DNA from: Arenimonas sp.
GTDB taxonomy: Bacteria > Pseudomonadota > Gammaproteobacteria > Xanthomonadales > Xanthomonadaceae
Assembly (NCBI GenBank): GCA_003497545.1
Contig: DNNT01000243.1
Span: forward strand, 1 to 6,149
Length of the DNA: 6,149 bases
Reading direction: 5' to 3'
Under the pieces are notes generated by a model. It was not told where the DNA came from. It was given only the letters and a program-made list of their open reading frames with translations, and did no database searches. A program made the position numbers and the translations under genes. Shown piece by piece: positions 1 through 5,705 of this stretch. Position 1 is the first letter of the stretch. The number at the start of each line of letters is the position of its first letter.

Positions 1-13
1 TTCGAAGGAATTT

Positions 14-37
14 GCAAAAGTTTTCGAAAACTTTTGC
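14..37. repeat. Perfect 24-bp palindrome, AT-rich, in the leader of the first gene
   Basis: The 12-base left arm GCAAAAGTTTTC is followed with no spacer by its exact reverse complement. The centre is TTCGAA, and a second TTCGAA stands at 1-6. It lies 77 bases before the start codon at 115. It could be a dimeric regulator's site or, as RNA, a 10-bp hairpin with a UCGA loop. No T-run follows on either strand, so it is not a classic intrinsic terminator. A smaller dyad (CGGGC, GCTG loop, GCCCG) follows at 47-60. The palindrome is certain; its role is not known. Confidence 0.85.
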
Positions 38-60
38 GGGGCATTTCGGGCGCTGGCCCG

Positions 61-114
61 GATTGACTTTGCGCCCCGGCTTGCCGAGTCTGCGGGCAGA
101 GAGCGGGGCATAAC
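61..114 (+). promoter_or_regulatory. Possible weak promoter and ribosome binding region of the first gene
   Basis: TTGACT at 63-68 resembles a sigma-70 -35 box, but no convincing -10 hexamer stands 16-18 bases downstream (GAGTCT at the expected place). A purine-rich stretch, AGAGCGGGG at about 99-107, is the only Shine-Dalgarno candidate before the ATG at 115 and is a poor match. Transcription could equally come from upstream of the window. Confidence 0.25.
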
Positions 115-885
115 ATGCAGATCAATATCAGCTTTGACCGGCCGGAAGATGGCCCGAATTCCGGCCCGATCAGCGTGGGCTGGTTTCTGACCTCGGACAA
201 GGGCGCCGTGCTTTATGATCCGCCCGAACGGGTCAGCTTTCGTCAGACCAACCGCAGCCATGCCAAAAGCGCCGCGCGCTGCCCCGGGGTGATTCAGCTG
301 GAAAGCCGGTATTTCATGGTGAAATGCCCCTTTGATCTGCACATCGGTTTTGGCCGCGATGACAAGGGCAAGGCGCATCTGGTGAACCGCGCGGGGGCGG
401 GTTCCACCATCCGGTCGAACAAGCTGGGTGAGGTGCTGACGCTGGTGAACGAGGCCGAATGGCGCTATCCCGACCGGCCGACGGTGCAGCTGAGCCTGCC
501 TTACTGTTTCATTGCCGATGAAACGGTGTTCCTGACCCAGCTGTCGCCGTTTCTGCATTATCGCCGCGAGGCGCTGCCGGGCACGATCTTTGGCGGGCGG
601 TTTCCGATCAATGTCTGGCCCCGGCCGCTGATGTGGGCCTTTGAATGGCACGAGCCGGAGCGGGATATCATCCTGAAACGCGGCGAGCCGCTGTTCTATT
701 GCCAGTTCGAGGGCACGGCGCCGGATCGCCCGGTGCAGCTGATCGAGGCGGCGCGCACCCCGGAGCTGCAGACCTATCTGGAGCAGATCGGCGGGGTGGT
801 GAATTACGTCAACCATACTTTCGGCCTGTTCAAGGCCGCCGAAGCGCTGCGCCCGGCGCGGTTGCTGCAGAAGAAGGATGATTGA
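115..885 (+). CDS. Protein of unknown function, 256 aa, possibly DUF6065-related
   Basis: I do not recognise this protein with certainty. It has no signal peptide or membrane segment and looks like a soluble, beta-rich cytoplasmic protein. Aromatic and proline-rich stretches suggest a conserved core: FPINVWPRPLMWAFEW at residues 163-178 (Trp168, Trp174, Trp178), then an LKRGEPLFYCQFE stretch at 187-199. A segment of the form W-P-x-P-x-x-W-x-F followed by K-x-G-E-P-x-x-Y resembles what I remember of DUF6065 proteins, but that link is tentative. The start is ATG at 115 with a weak Shine-Dalgarno. Its stop overlaps the TTG start of the next gene, so the two are probably co-transcribed and translationally coupled. 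Codon use (9 TTT against 7 TTC for Phe) sets it apart from genes right of 1236 and fits a Rhodobacteraceae source. That it is a real gene is well supported by its length and normal coding character; the function is open. Confidence 0.8.
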   Translation: MQINISFDRPEDGPNSGPISVGWFLTSDKGAVLYDPPERVSFRQTNRSHAKSAARCPGVIQLESRYFMVKCPFDLHIGFGRDDKGKAHLVNRAGAGSTIRSNKLGEVLTLVNEAEWRYPDRPTVQLSLPYCFIADETVFLTQLSPFLHYRREALPGTIFGGRFPINVWPRPLMWAFEWHEPERDIILKRGEPLFYCQFEGTAPDRPVQLIEAARTPELQTYLEQIGGVVNYVNHTFGLFKAAEALRPARLLQKKDD

Positions 886-1235
886 TCCGCATGGCCGACA
901 GCTGGCGCTCTTCGCTGGAGATTCATGATCTGGCCACGGGCCGCAATCGTGTGGTGCTGCGCAGCCCCGATCTGATCGAGGCGCCGAACTGGCACCCCGA
1001 TGGCTGGTTGATGGTGAATGGCGGGGGCCGGTTGTGGCGTGTGCCGCTGGACGCCCCGCGGCTGGAGCCGATCGACACCGGCGCCTGTGACCGTTGCAAC
1101 AATGATCACGGCTTTCTGCCGGATGGCCGCATCGTGCTGACGCATCACACCGGCGCGGGGGCGGCCATCTTTGCCCTGCGCGAAGGATCGCCGCCGGTGC
1201 CGCTGGTGACGGCGCGGCCCAGCTGGTGGCATGGC
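882..1235 (+). CDS. TolB-like WD40/beta-propeller protein, C-terminus lost at the junction
   Basis: The protein begins with propeller-type repeats: a strand with LEIHDLATG (residues 12-20), then APNWHPDGWLMVNG (34-47), LWRVPLD (51-57), CNNDHGFLPDGR (72-83) and PSWWHG (113-118). This series is typical of the small cytoplasmic TolB-related proteins common in Alphaproteobacteria, often annotated as biopolymer transporter Tol, which I recall as about 270-300 residues. In these, SWWHG is usually followed by WSPDG. Here the reading continues as ATAAGGGDES, which is antisense of the sulfurtransferase gene on the other strand, and stops at 1391. So only about 118 residues are genuine. The start is uncertain. 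TTG at 882 overlaps the upstream stop by 4 bp, and ATG at 891 is the alternative; AGAAGGA at 872-878 is close to the first and a little far from the second. The family role is unclear; a true periplasmic TolB role is unlikely since no signal peptide is seen. Confidence 0.8.
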
Positions 1236-1258
1236 GCCACGGCGGCGGGCGGCGGCGA
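1230..1258. other. Junction between two unrelated genome segments (probable assembly chimera)
   Basis: Left of about 1235 the plus strand encodes a TolB-like protein that ends abruptly after SWWHG. Right of about 1236 the minus strand encodes a sulfurtransferase that ends abruptly after its N-terminal domain. Both lose their 3' ends here although they run towards each other. Codon use and apparent taxonomy change at the same place. The right-hand side of the join is a GGC-rich low-complexity stretch (1237-1258). No insertion-sequence end, tRNA, recombinase gene or target duplication is visible. Confidence 0.8.
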
Positions 1259-1672
1259 CGAATCCATCGGCAGACCCAGCGCCTGCCAGGCCGCCACGCC
1301 ACCGTCGAGCACCGCCACGCGTGCGTGGCCGGACAGCTTCAGCAACCACCACAGGCGCGCGGCCGCAAGCGCACCGTCGGCGGCGTCATAGGCCACCACC
1401 TGCGCCTCCGGGGTGATGCCCAGGCGGCCCAGCAGCGTCTGGAACGTCGTGGCGTCCGGCAGCGGGTGCCGGCCCAGCGAGGCGGGTCCGGCGGGGTCGG
1501 ACAGGTCGCGGTCGAGGTGGGCGAAACCCGCGCCCGGCAGGTGCGATGCGGCATGGGCGCGCTCGCCGGCGTCGGGGTCGGCCAGCGCGTGCCGGCAGTC
1601 CACCAGCACCAGGCCGGGCTGGCCCAGCGCGGCGGCCAGGGCTTCCGGTGAAACCAGGGTCGTCCAGTTCAT
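1236..1672 (-). CDS. SseA-type sulfurtransferase (rhodanese), N-terminal domain only
   Basis: Members of this family move sulfane sulfur from thiosulfate or 3-mercaptopyruvate to an acceptor. They usually have two rhodanese domains over about 280 residues, with the catalytic Cys in the second. Here the first domain is present: LVLVDCRHALADPDAG (residues 21-36), SHLPGAGFAHLDRDLSD (43-59), QVVAYDAADGALAAARLWWLL (91-111) and ARVAVLDGG (117-125). Family-like sequence ends near residue 145, and the frame then runs into foreign sequence to a stop at 1145. The catalytic loop is therefore missing from this piece. The start is ATG at 1672 with GGAG at 1681-1684, eight bases upstream. It overlaps the stop of the NudL-type gene by 4 bp (ATGA), so it is the third gene of that operon. 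I infer that the gene is intact in the source genome and cut here by the junction, not a true pseudogene. Confidence 0.85.
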
Positions 1673-2289
1673 GGCACCTGCTCCAGGCGGTGGCGGAAAT
1701 TGACCAGCATGGCGGCAGTGGCGCCCCAGATGCGGTGGCCGCCGTAGCGGAATTCCAGCACCTGCCGGCGGCGGCCCTGGAAGTCCACGTCCAGCGAGTG
1801 CACGTTGCCGGGATCGAGCAGGAAGGCCAGCGGCACCTCGAAGGCCTCGGCCACTTCGCCCGGGTCGGGCACGGGCACGAAGCCACCGGCCACCGAGGCC
1901 ACCACGGGGAACACGTGGAAACCGGTGATGGTGACGAAAGGATCGAGGTAACCCAGCGGCGACGACAGCGCGGCGCCCAGGCCCACTTCCTCCTGCGCCT
2001 CGCGCAGCGCGGCGGCGACCGGGTCGGCATCGTCGGCTTCGATGCGGCCGCCGGGGAAGGCGATCTGGCCGGCATGATGGCGCAGCGCTTCGGTGCGGCG
2101 GGTCAGCAGGACCTGGGGGCCACCGGCGCGCTCCACCAGCGCCACCAGCACGGCGGCAGGCCGCAGCGGCTGTCCGGGCGGCAGCAGGTCGTGCAGTTCG
2201 GCGTGGTTCCAGCCAGGCCCCTCGGGGGGGCGGGCCAGCGGATGCAGTGCGCGGGGGAGCCGTTCGAGCGGGTCGAACGCGGGGCTCAC
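1669..2289 (-). CDS. NudL-type CoA pyrophosphatase (Nudix hydrolase)
   Basis: This is a 206-residue Nudix hydrolase of the CoA pyrophosphatase group, which cleaves CoA and its derivatives to 3',5'-ADP and phosphopantetheine forms in a metal-dependent reaction. The CoA-type signature spans residues 61-81 (LLTRR, ALRHHAG, FPGG). It leads into the Nudix helix ending REAQEEVG (96-103), whose Glu97, Glu100 and Glu101 are the expected metal ligands. The spacing between FPGG and REAQEEVG is one residue longer than the textbook Nudix box. As I recall, E. coli NudL and mammalian NUDT7 share this spacing, so it is normal for the group. I chose GTG at 2289 because family homologs begin with SPAFDPLERL-like sequence and because it overlaps the upstream stop (GTGA). 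An ATG at 2364 would add 25 residues of unlikely Arg/Ala-rich sequence. A weak GAGG lies at 2300-2303. Its stop overlaps the sulfurtransferase start. Confidence 0.9.
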   Translation of the reverse strand: MSPAFDPLERLPRALHPLARPPEGPGWNHAELHDLLPPGQPLRPAAVLVALVERAGGPQVLLTRRTEALRHHAGQIAFPGGRIEADDADPVAAALREAQEEVGLGAALSSPLGYLDPFVTITGFHVFPVVASVAGGFVPVPDPGEVAEAFEVPLAFLLDPGNVHSLDVDFQGRRRQVLEFRYGGHRIWGATAAMLVNFRHRLEQVP

Positions 2290-2477
2290 ACGCGGAGCGC
2301 CTCGCGGCGCGGAAGCTCCACTTCCATCACGTGCAGGCGCTCGTCGTCGCTCATCTGCGACCACCGGGCGATCTCGGCGACGCTGCGGTGGCAGCCTTCG
2401 CAGAAACCGGACGGGTCGAGCGAACAGACGCCGATGCAGGGGCTGAGCACGGCGCGGAAGCTGGGGGAGAAGGACAT
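2286..2477 (-). CDS. DUF1289 small four-cysteine (probable Fe-S or zinc) protein
   Basis: This is a 63-residue protein with the full DUF1289 pattern: SPCIGVC, then GFCEGCHRSVAEIARW, then MSDDER. The cysteines at 14, 18, 26 and 29 are spaced to bind one metal site. Proteins of this family are often annotated as Fe-S proteins, but I know of no established biochemical role. The length is usual for the family. Start ATG at 2477 has no clear Shine-Dalgarno; the bases just upstream are CGTTTCCGACGTC, directly after a strong hairpin. Its stop TGA overlaps the GTG start of the CoA pyrophosphatase gene. It is the first gene of a three-gene minus-strand set, and a small DUF1289 gene beside a NudL-type gene is an arrangement I recall from other Xanthomonadaceae. 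Confidence 0.9.
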   Translation of the reverse strand: MSFSPSFRAVLSPCIGVCSLDPSGFCEGCHRSVAEIARWSQMSDDERLHVMEVELPRREALRV

Positions 2478-2490
2478 GACGTCGGAAACG

Positions 2491-2523
2491 ACGAGGCCGC
2501 GCCGGTGGCCGGCGCGGCCTCGT
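2491..2523 (-). terminator. Strong GC-rich hairpin terminator after the FKBP gene
   Basis: A perfect 14-bp stem (ACGAGGCCGCGCCG paired with CGGCGCGGCCTCGT) encloses a 5-base loop (GTGGC on the plus strand) at 2505-2509. It begins seven bases after the FKBP stop codon at 2530. On the minus strand it is followed by CGTTTCC, so the U-tract is short and termination may be partial. The DUF1289 start lies only 13 bases beyond, so read-through would be one way to express the downstream operon. Confidence 0.75.
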
Positions 2524-2529
2524 GGAGTC

Positions 2530-3249
2530 TTACTGGACCGCGACGAGCTTGATGTCGAACACCAGCGCCTGGCCCGGGCCGACCGGCGAACGCGGGTCGT
2601 TGCCGAAAGCCTTGTCGGACGGCAGGAACACTTCCCAGCGCGAACCGGCCGGCATCAGGGCAAGCACTTCCTGCACGCCGCGGATCGGGAACTCGCCGAC
2701 CTTGAAGCTGGCCGGGGTCGGGTTCTGCTGGGCGTAGGTGTTGGCGAACTCCTGGCCGGTCGAGACCGAGCCGCGGTAGTGCATCTGCACCGTGCTGGCG
2801 GCGGTCGGCTTGGCGCCGGTGCCGGTTTCGATCACGCGGTACTGGATGCCGCTGGGCAGGGTGGTGATGCCCGGCTTGCTGCGGTTGGCGGCCAGGAACG
2901 CGTCGGACTTGGCCTTGTTCTCGTTGGCGACGCGCTCGAACTCGGCGCGGGCCTGGGCGACCATGCGCTGCTGCAGGCCGGCCAGCTGGCCGTCCATCTG
3001 CTCCTGCGAGTGGGCCGGCGCGCGCTTGGCGAAACCGTCCTGCAGGGCCTTGATCACGGCATTGATGTCGACGTCGACCTTCTGGTCGGCGAGGTCCTTG
3101 CCGAGGTCGTAGCCGATGGCATAGCTCAGCACCGGCTTGTTGGCCGGGGGCGGCGCGGGCTGGTTGGCAGCCGGGGCGGACTGGGCCAGGGCAACGCCGG
3201 CGCTCAGACCAAAGGCCGCCAGGCAGGCAGCCAACAGACGCAACTTCAT
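2530..3249 (-). CDS. Secreted FKBP-type peptidyl-prolyl cis-trans isomerase (FkpA/Mip-like)
   Basis: This is a 239-residue envelope foldase. An N-terminal signal peptide (positive MKLR, hydrophobic core, likely cleavage after ALA at about residue 22) is followed by a Pro/Ala-rich linker (25-38). Next come a helical FKBP N-terminal dimerisation domain (about 40-128) and a C-terminal FKBP domain (about 130-239: VQMHYRG 154-160, FPIRGVQEVLALMPAGSRWEVFLPSDKAFG 187-216, ALVFDIKL 228-235). In the periplasm such proteins speed prolyl isomerisation and act as chaperones. There is no lipobox Cys, so it should be soluble. Compared with FKBP12, Tyr26, Phe36, Ile56 and Phe99 are kept (Tyr158, Phe168, Ile189, Phe231). 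Asp37, Val55, Trp59 and Tyr82 are replaced by Ala169, Pro188, Val192 and Phe215, which may reduce isomerase activity. GGAG at 3258-3261 lies eight bases before the ATG. It appears to be a single-gene transcript ended by the hairpin at 2491-2523. Confidence 0.93.
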   Translation of the reverse strand: MKLRLLAACLAAFGLSAGVALAQSAPAANQPAPPPANKPVLSYAIGYDLGKDLADQKVDVDINAVIKALQDGFAKRAPAHSQEQMDGQLAGLQQRMVAQARAEFERVANENKAKSDAFLAANRSKPGITTLPSGIQYRVIETGTGAKPTAASTVQMHYRGSVSTGQEFANTYAQQNPTPASFKVGEFPIRGVQEVLALMPAGSRWEVFLPSDKAFGNDPRSPVGPGQALVFDIKLVAVQ

Positions 3250-3402
3250 CAGGAAATCTCCAGTTGTGGACGGGGACGCTGTGGGCCCCCAGACGCCGCG
3301 TTAGGATAGCCCCCGCAGGCCTGAACCGCCACTGACATCGGACGGCTTGAAACCGATGACCGCGGGCGCGGCCACAAGTTCCCATTTCCCCGGAGTTTTC
3401 CC
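3250..3402. promoter_or_regulatory. Divergent intergenic region between FKBP and enoyl-CoA hydratase genes
   Basis: These 153 bases should hold promoters in both directions. On the minus strand TATCCT (3308 to 3303) could be a -10 box for the FKBP gene, but the matching -35 is poor. On the plus strand TTGAAA at 3347-3352 could be a -35 box, without a good -10. A 6-bp dyad CATCGG/CCGATG (3336-3341 and 3353-3358, 11-base spacer) spans that TTGAAA and could be an operator half-site pair, though it is short enough to be chance. GGAG at 3392-3395 is the Shine-Dalgarno of the hydratase gene. Confidence 0.35.
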
Positions 3403-4185
3403 ATGACTTTCGCCAACTTGCTGGTCGAGGACCGCGGCGCCGTCCGTCGCATCACGCTGAACCGGCCGGACAAGCTCAATGCGCTCAACCACGCCACGCT
3501 CACCGAGCTGCATGCCGCCTTCGAGGCCGCCGGGCGCGACCCGGGCGTGCGCGTGGTGGTGCTGACCGGCGCCGGCCCCAAGGCCTTCGTGGCCGGCGCC
3601 GACATCGCCGAGATGAACGGGCTGAGCCCGGCCCAGGCCCGCGACTTCTCGGCCCACGGCCAGGCGCTGATGACCCGCATCGAACGCCTGGGCAAGCCGG
3701 TCATCGCCATGGTCAACGGTTTCGCGCTGGGCGGGGGCCTGGAGCTGGCCATGGCCTGCCACCTGCGTATCGCCGCCGACACCGCCAAGGTCGGCCAGCC
3801 TGAGATCAACCTGGGCCTGGTGCCCGGCTTCGGCGGCACCCAACGGCTGCTGCGGCTGGCCGGCCGCCCGGCGGCGCTGGAACTGTGCCTGCTGGGCGCG
3901 CCCATCGACGCCGCCCGCGCGGCCCAGCTCGGCATCCTCAGCCGGGTGGTCCCGGCGGACACGCTCGAGGCCGAGGTGGAGGCCGTCGCCAACCAGCTGG
4001 CGGCCGCCGCGCCGCTGGCCCTGCGCGGCATCCTCGACGCCATCCTGCTCGGCGGCGAAGCCCCGCTCGACAGCGGCCTCGACTACGAAACCCAGGTGTT
4101 CGCGGTCACGTTCTCCACCGAGGACATGAAGGAAGGCACCAGCGCCTTCCTGGCCCGCCGCAAGCCGCAGTTCACCGGCCGCTGA
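3403..4185 (+). CDS. Enoyl-CoA hydratase (crotonase family)
   Basis: This 260-residue crotonase-fold enzyme is predicted to add water across trans-2-enoyl-CoA to give 3-hydroxyacyl-CoA, as in fatty-acid beta-oxidation, in the cytoplasm. Family hallmarks are all present: the CoA-binding AFVAGADIAEM (61-71) with the oxyanion-hole backbone, NGFALGGGLELAMACHLRIA (105-124), and GQPEINLGLVPGFGGTQRL (131-149). The two catalytic glutamates are Glu114 and Glu134, 20 residues apart like Glu144 and Glu164 of the rat enzyme, so hydratase activity is more likely than an isomerase-only role. Length is usual for a single-domain member. The exact chain-length preference cannot be read from sequence. Start ATG has GGAG seven bases upstream (3392-3395). 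rnfC begins 17 bases after its stop, so the two probably share a transcript. Codon use is strongly GC-ending (all ten Phe codons are TTC). Confidence 0.94.
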   Translation: MTFANLLVEDRGAVRRITLNRPDKLNALNHATLTELHAAFEAAGRDPGVRVVVLTGAGPKAFVAGADIAEMNGLSPAQARDFSAHGQALMTRIERLGKPVIAMVNGFALGGGLELAMACHLRIAADTAKVGQPEINLGLVPGFGGTQRLLRLAGRPAALELCLLGAPIDAARAAQLGILSRVVPADTLEAEVEAVANQLAAAAPLALRGILDAILLGGEAPLDSGLDYETQVFAVTFSTEDMKEGTSAFLARRKPQFTGR

Positions 4186-4202
4186 GCGCGCCCGCGCCGG
4201 CC

Positions 4203-5705
4203 GTGCGCCTGCATCGTTTCCACGGCGGCCTGGCGCTGCCGGGCCACAAGGCCGAATCCACCGCCGGCGGGCTGCGCACCTGCCCGGCGCCTGCGTTGCT
4301 GCGCGTTCCCATGCTCCAGCACGCCGGCGAAGCCGCGGAGCCCTGCGTGGTGGCCGGCGAACCGGTGGCGCGCGGGCAGCGCATCGGCATCGCGCGGGGC
4401 GCCTCTGGCGCCGACGTGCACGCGCCGCGCGGCGGCCGCGTGCGGGCCGTCGAACCCGCCGAAGTGCCGCAACTGCCGGGCGTCCCGGTGGCGCACGTGG
4501 TGATCGAGGTCGCGGACGATGCGCCCACGGTGGCGATGCCCCCGCTTGCGCCCGACGCGGACCCGGAGCTGCTGCGCGCCCGGCTGCGCGACGCCGGCCT
4601 CGTCGGCCTGGGCGGCGCCGGTTTCCCCACGGCGGAAAAAACCGCGGTGCGGCGCGAGCGGCTGGTGGTCAACGGCGCCGAATGCGAACCCTGGATCGCC
4701 TGCGACGACGCGCTCCTGCGCCAGCACGCCGATGAAGTGGTGCTTGGCGCCCGCGTGCTGGCGCGCATCGTCGGTGCTTCCGTCGTGCAACTGGCCGTCG
4801 AGGACAGCATGGGCGAGGCGCTGGCCGCCTGCCGCGCCGCGGTGGAAACGCACGGCGGCGGCGAGGTGGAAGTGGTGGTCGTGCCCACGCGTTACCCGGA
4901 AGGCGGCGAGCGCCAGCTGATCCAGGTACTCACCGGCCTCGAGGTCCCACGCGGTGGCCTGCCGCGCGACATCGGCGTGGTGGTGCAGAACGTCGGCACC
5001 GCGCGCGCGGCCTGGCGCGCCGTGGCGCTGGGCGAGGCGCTGGTGGAGCGTGTGGTCACCGTCACCGGGCCGGGCGTCGCAAGGCCCGGGAACTTCGTGG
5101 TGCCGCTGGGCACGCCGGTGTCGTTCCTGGTGGCGCAGGCCGGCGGCTACACGCCCGCCGCGAAACGCCTGCTGCTGGGCGGCCCGATGATGGGCCTCGC
5201 CCTGCCCCACGACGACGTGCCGCTGGGCAAGACCCACAATTGCGTGCTCGTGCTGGGCGGCGCCGAGCTGCGCGCCGCCGGCGACGAGATGCCCTGCATC
5301 CGCTGCGGCGATTGTGCCAGCGCTTGCCCCTCGCGCCTGCTGCCGCAGCAGCTGCTCTGGCAGTCGCGCGCCGGCCGCCTCGACGACGCCCGTTCGCAGG
5401 GCCTGTTCGACTGCATCGAATGCGGCTGCTGCGACCTCGCCTGCCCCAGCCACATCCCGCTCACGCAGCAGTTCCGCGTGGCGAAGAACGAACTGCGCGC
5501 ACGCGACGCCGCGGCCGCCAGCGCCGAAGCCGCCCGCCAGCGCTTCGAACTCAGGCAGCAGCGGCTCGAACGCGAAGCCGCCGAACGCGAGGCGAAACTG
5601 GCCGCGCGCAAGGCCGCCGCCAGCCCCGAAGGCGTGGCCGCCGCGCTCGAACGTGCCCGCGCCCGTCGCGCCGGCGCCGCCAACGACCGGAACGAGCCCG
5701 GATGA
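4203..5705 (+). CDS. rnfC: Electron transport complex subunit RnfC/RsxC
   Basis: RnfC is the peripheral NADH-oxidising subunit of the Rnf (Rsx) membrane complex, which links NADH and ferredoxin or other low-potential carriers to ion movement. The 500 residues show the family order. They are an N-terminal RLHRFHGG start; a glycine-rich FMN/NADH-binding loop GLGGAGFPTAEK (about 135-146) with NGAECEPW (157-164); an SLBB-type region with VTVTGPG (285-291); and two [4Fe-4S] motifs, CIRCGDCASACP (365-376) and CIECGCCDLACP (404-415). A charged Ala/Glu/Arg-rich coiled-coil tail (about 430-500) follows, shorter than the repeated tail of E. coli RnfC. I chose GTG at 4203 because it sits just before the conserved RLHRFHGG. 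The frame is open upstream to 3885, but that part overlaps the hydratase gene and is not RnfC-like. No good Shine-Dalgarno is visible. Its stop overlaps the rnfD ATG (ATGA). Confidence 0.95.
   Translation: MRLHRFHGGLALPGHKAESTAGGLRTCPAPALLRVPMLQHAGEAAEPCVVAGEPVARGQRIGIARGASGADVHAPRGGRVRAVEPAEVPQLPGVPVAHVVIEVADDAPTVAMPPLAPDADPELLRARLRDAGLVGLGGAGFPTAEKTAVRRERLVVNGAECEPWIACDDALLRQHADEVVLGARVLARIVGASVVQLAVEDSMGEALAACRAAVETHGGGEVEVVVVPTRYPEGGERQLIQVLTGLEVPRGGLPRDIGVVVQNVGTARAAWRAVALGEALVERVVTVTGPGVARPGNFVVPLGTPVSFLVAQAGGYTPAAKRLLLGGPMMGLALPHDDVPLGKTHNCVLVLGGAELRAAGDEMPCIRCGDCASACPSRLLPQQLLWQSRAGRLDDARSQGLFDCIECGCCDLACPSHIPLTQQFRVAKNELRARDAAAASAEAARQRFELRQQRLEREAAEREAKLAARKAAASPEGVAAALERARARRAGAANDRNEPG

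Noticed and set aside
47..60. Short hairpin CGGGC-GCTG-GCCCG as a terminator
   Set aside because: The stem is only 5 bp and no T-run follows on either strand.
1200..1270. The junction as an insertion-sequence, integron or phage attachment site
   Set aside because: There is no terminal inverted repeat, target duplication, tRNA end, attC-like structure or recombinase gene nearby.
1236..1391. C-terminal extension of the TolB-like protein as a novel fusion domain
   Set aside because: The extension is exactly the antisense of the sulfurtransferase coding sequence, so it is an artefact of the join and not a domain.
1546..3309. A 587-codon open frame on the plus strand
   Set aside because: It runs antisense through the Nudix, DUF1289 and FKBP genes, is rich in Arg/Gly/Ala/His and has no family-like motif. 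It is a by-product of high GC content opposite real genes.
3249..4043. Minus-strand open frame over the hydratase gene
   Set aside because: The plus-strand hydratase has both catalytic glutamates and full family length; the opposite frame is low-complexity Ser/Arg/Ala.
3885..4202. Upstream extension of the rnfC frame by 106 codons
   Set aside because: This stretch overlaps the hydratase gene in another frame and reads as Arg/Pro/Gly-rich sequence. RnfC proteins begin at the RLHRFHGG region, just after GTG at 4203.
4083..5453. A 456-codon open frame on the minus strand
   Set aside because: It is antisense to rnfC, whose Fe-S and flavin motifs are unmistakable. Its His/Arg/Ala-rich composition is typical of a shadow frame.
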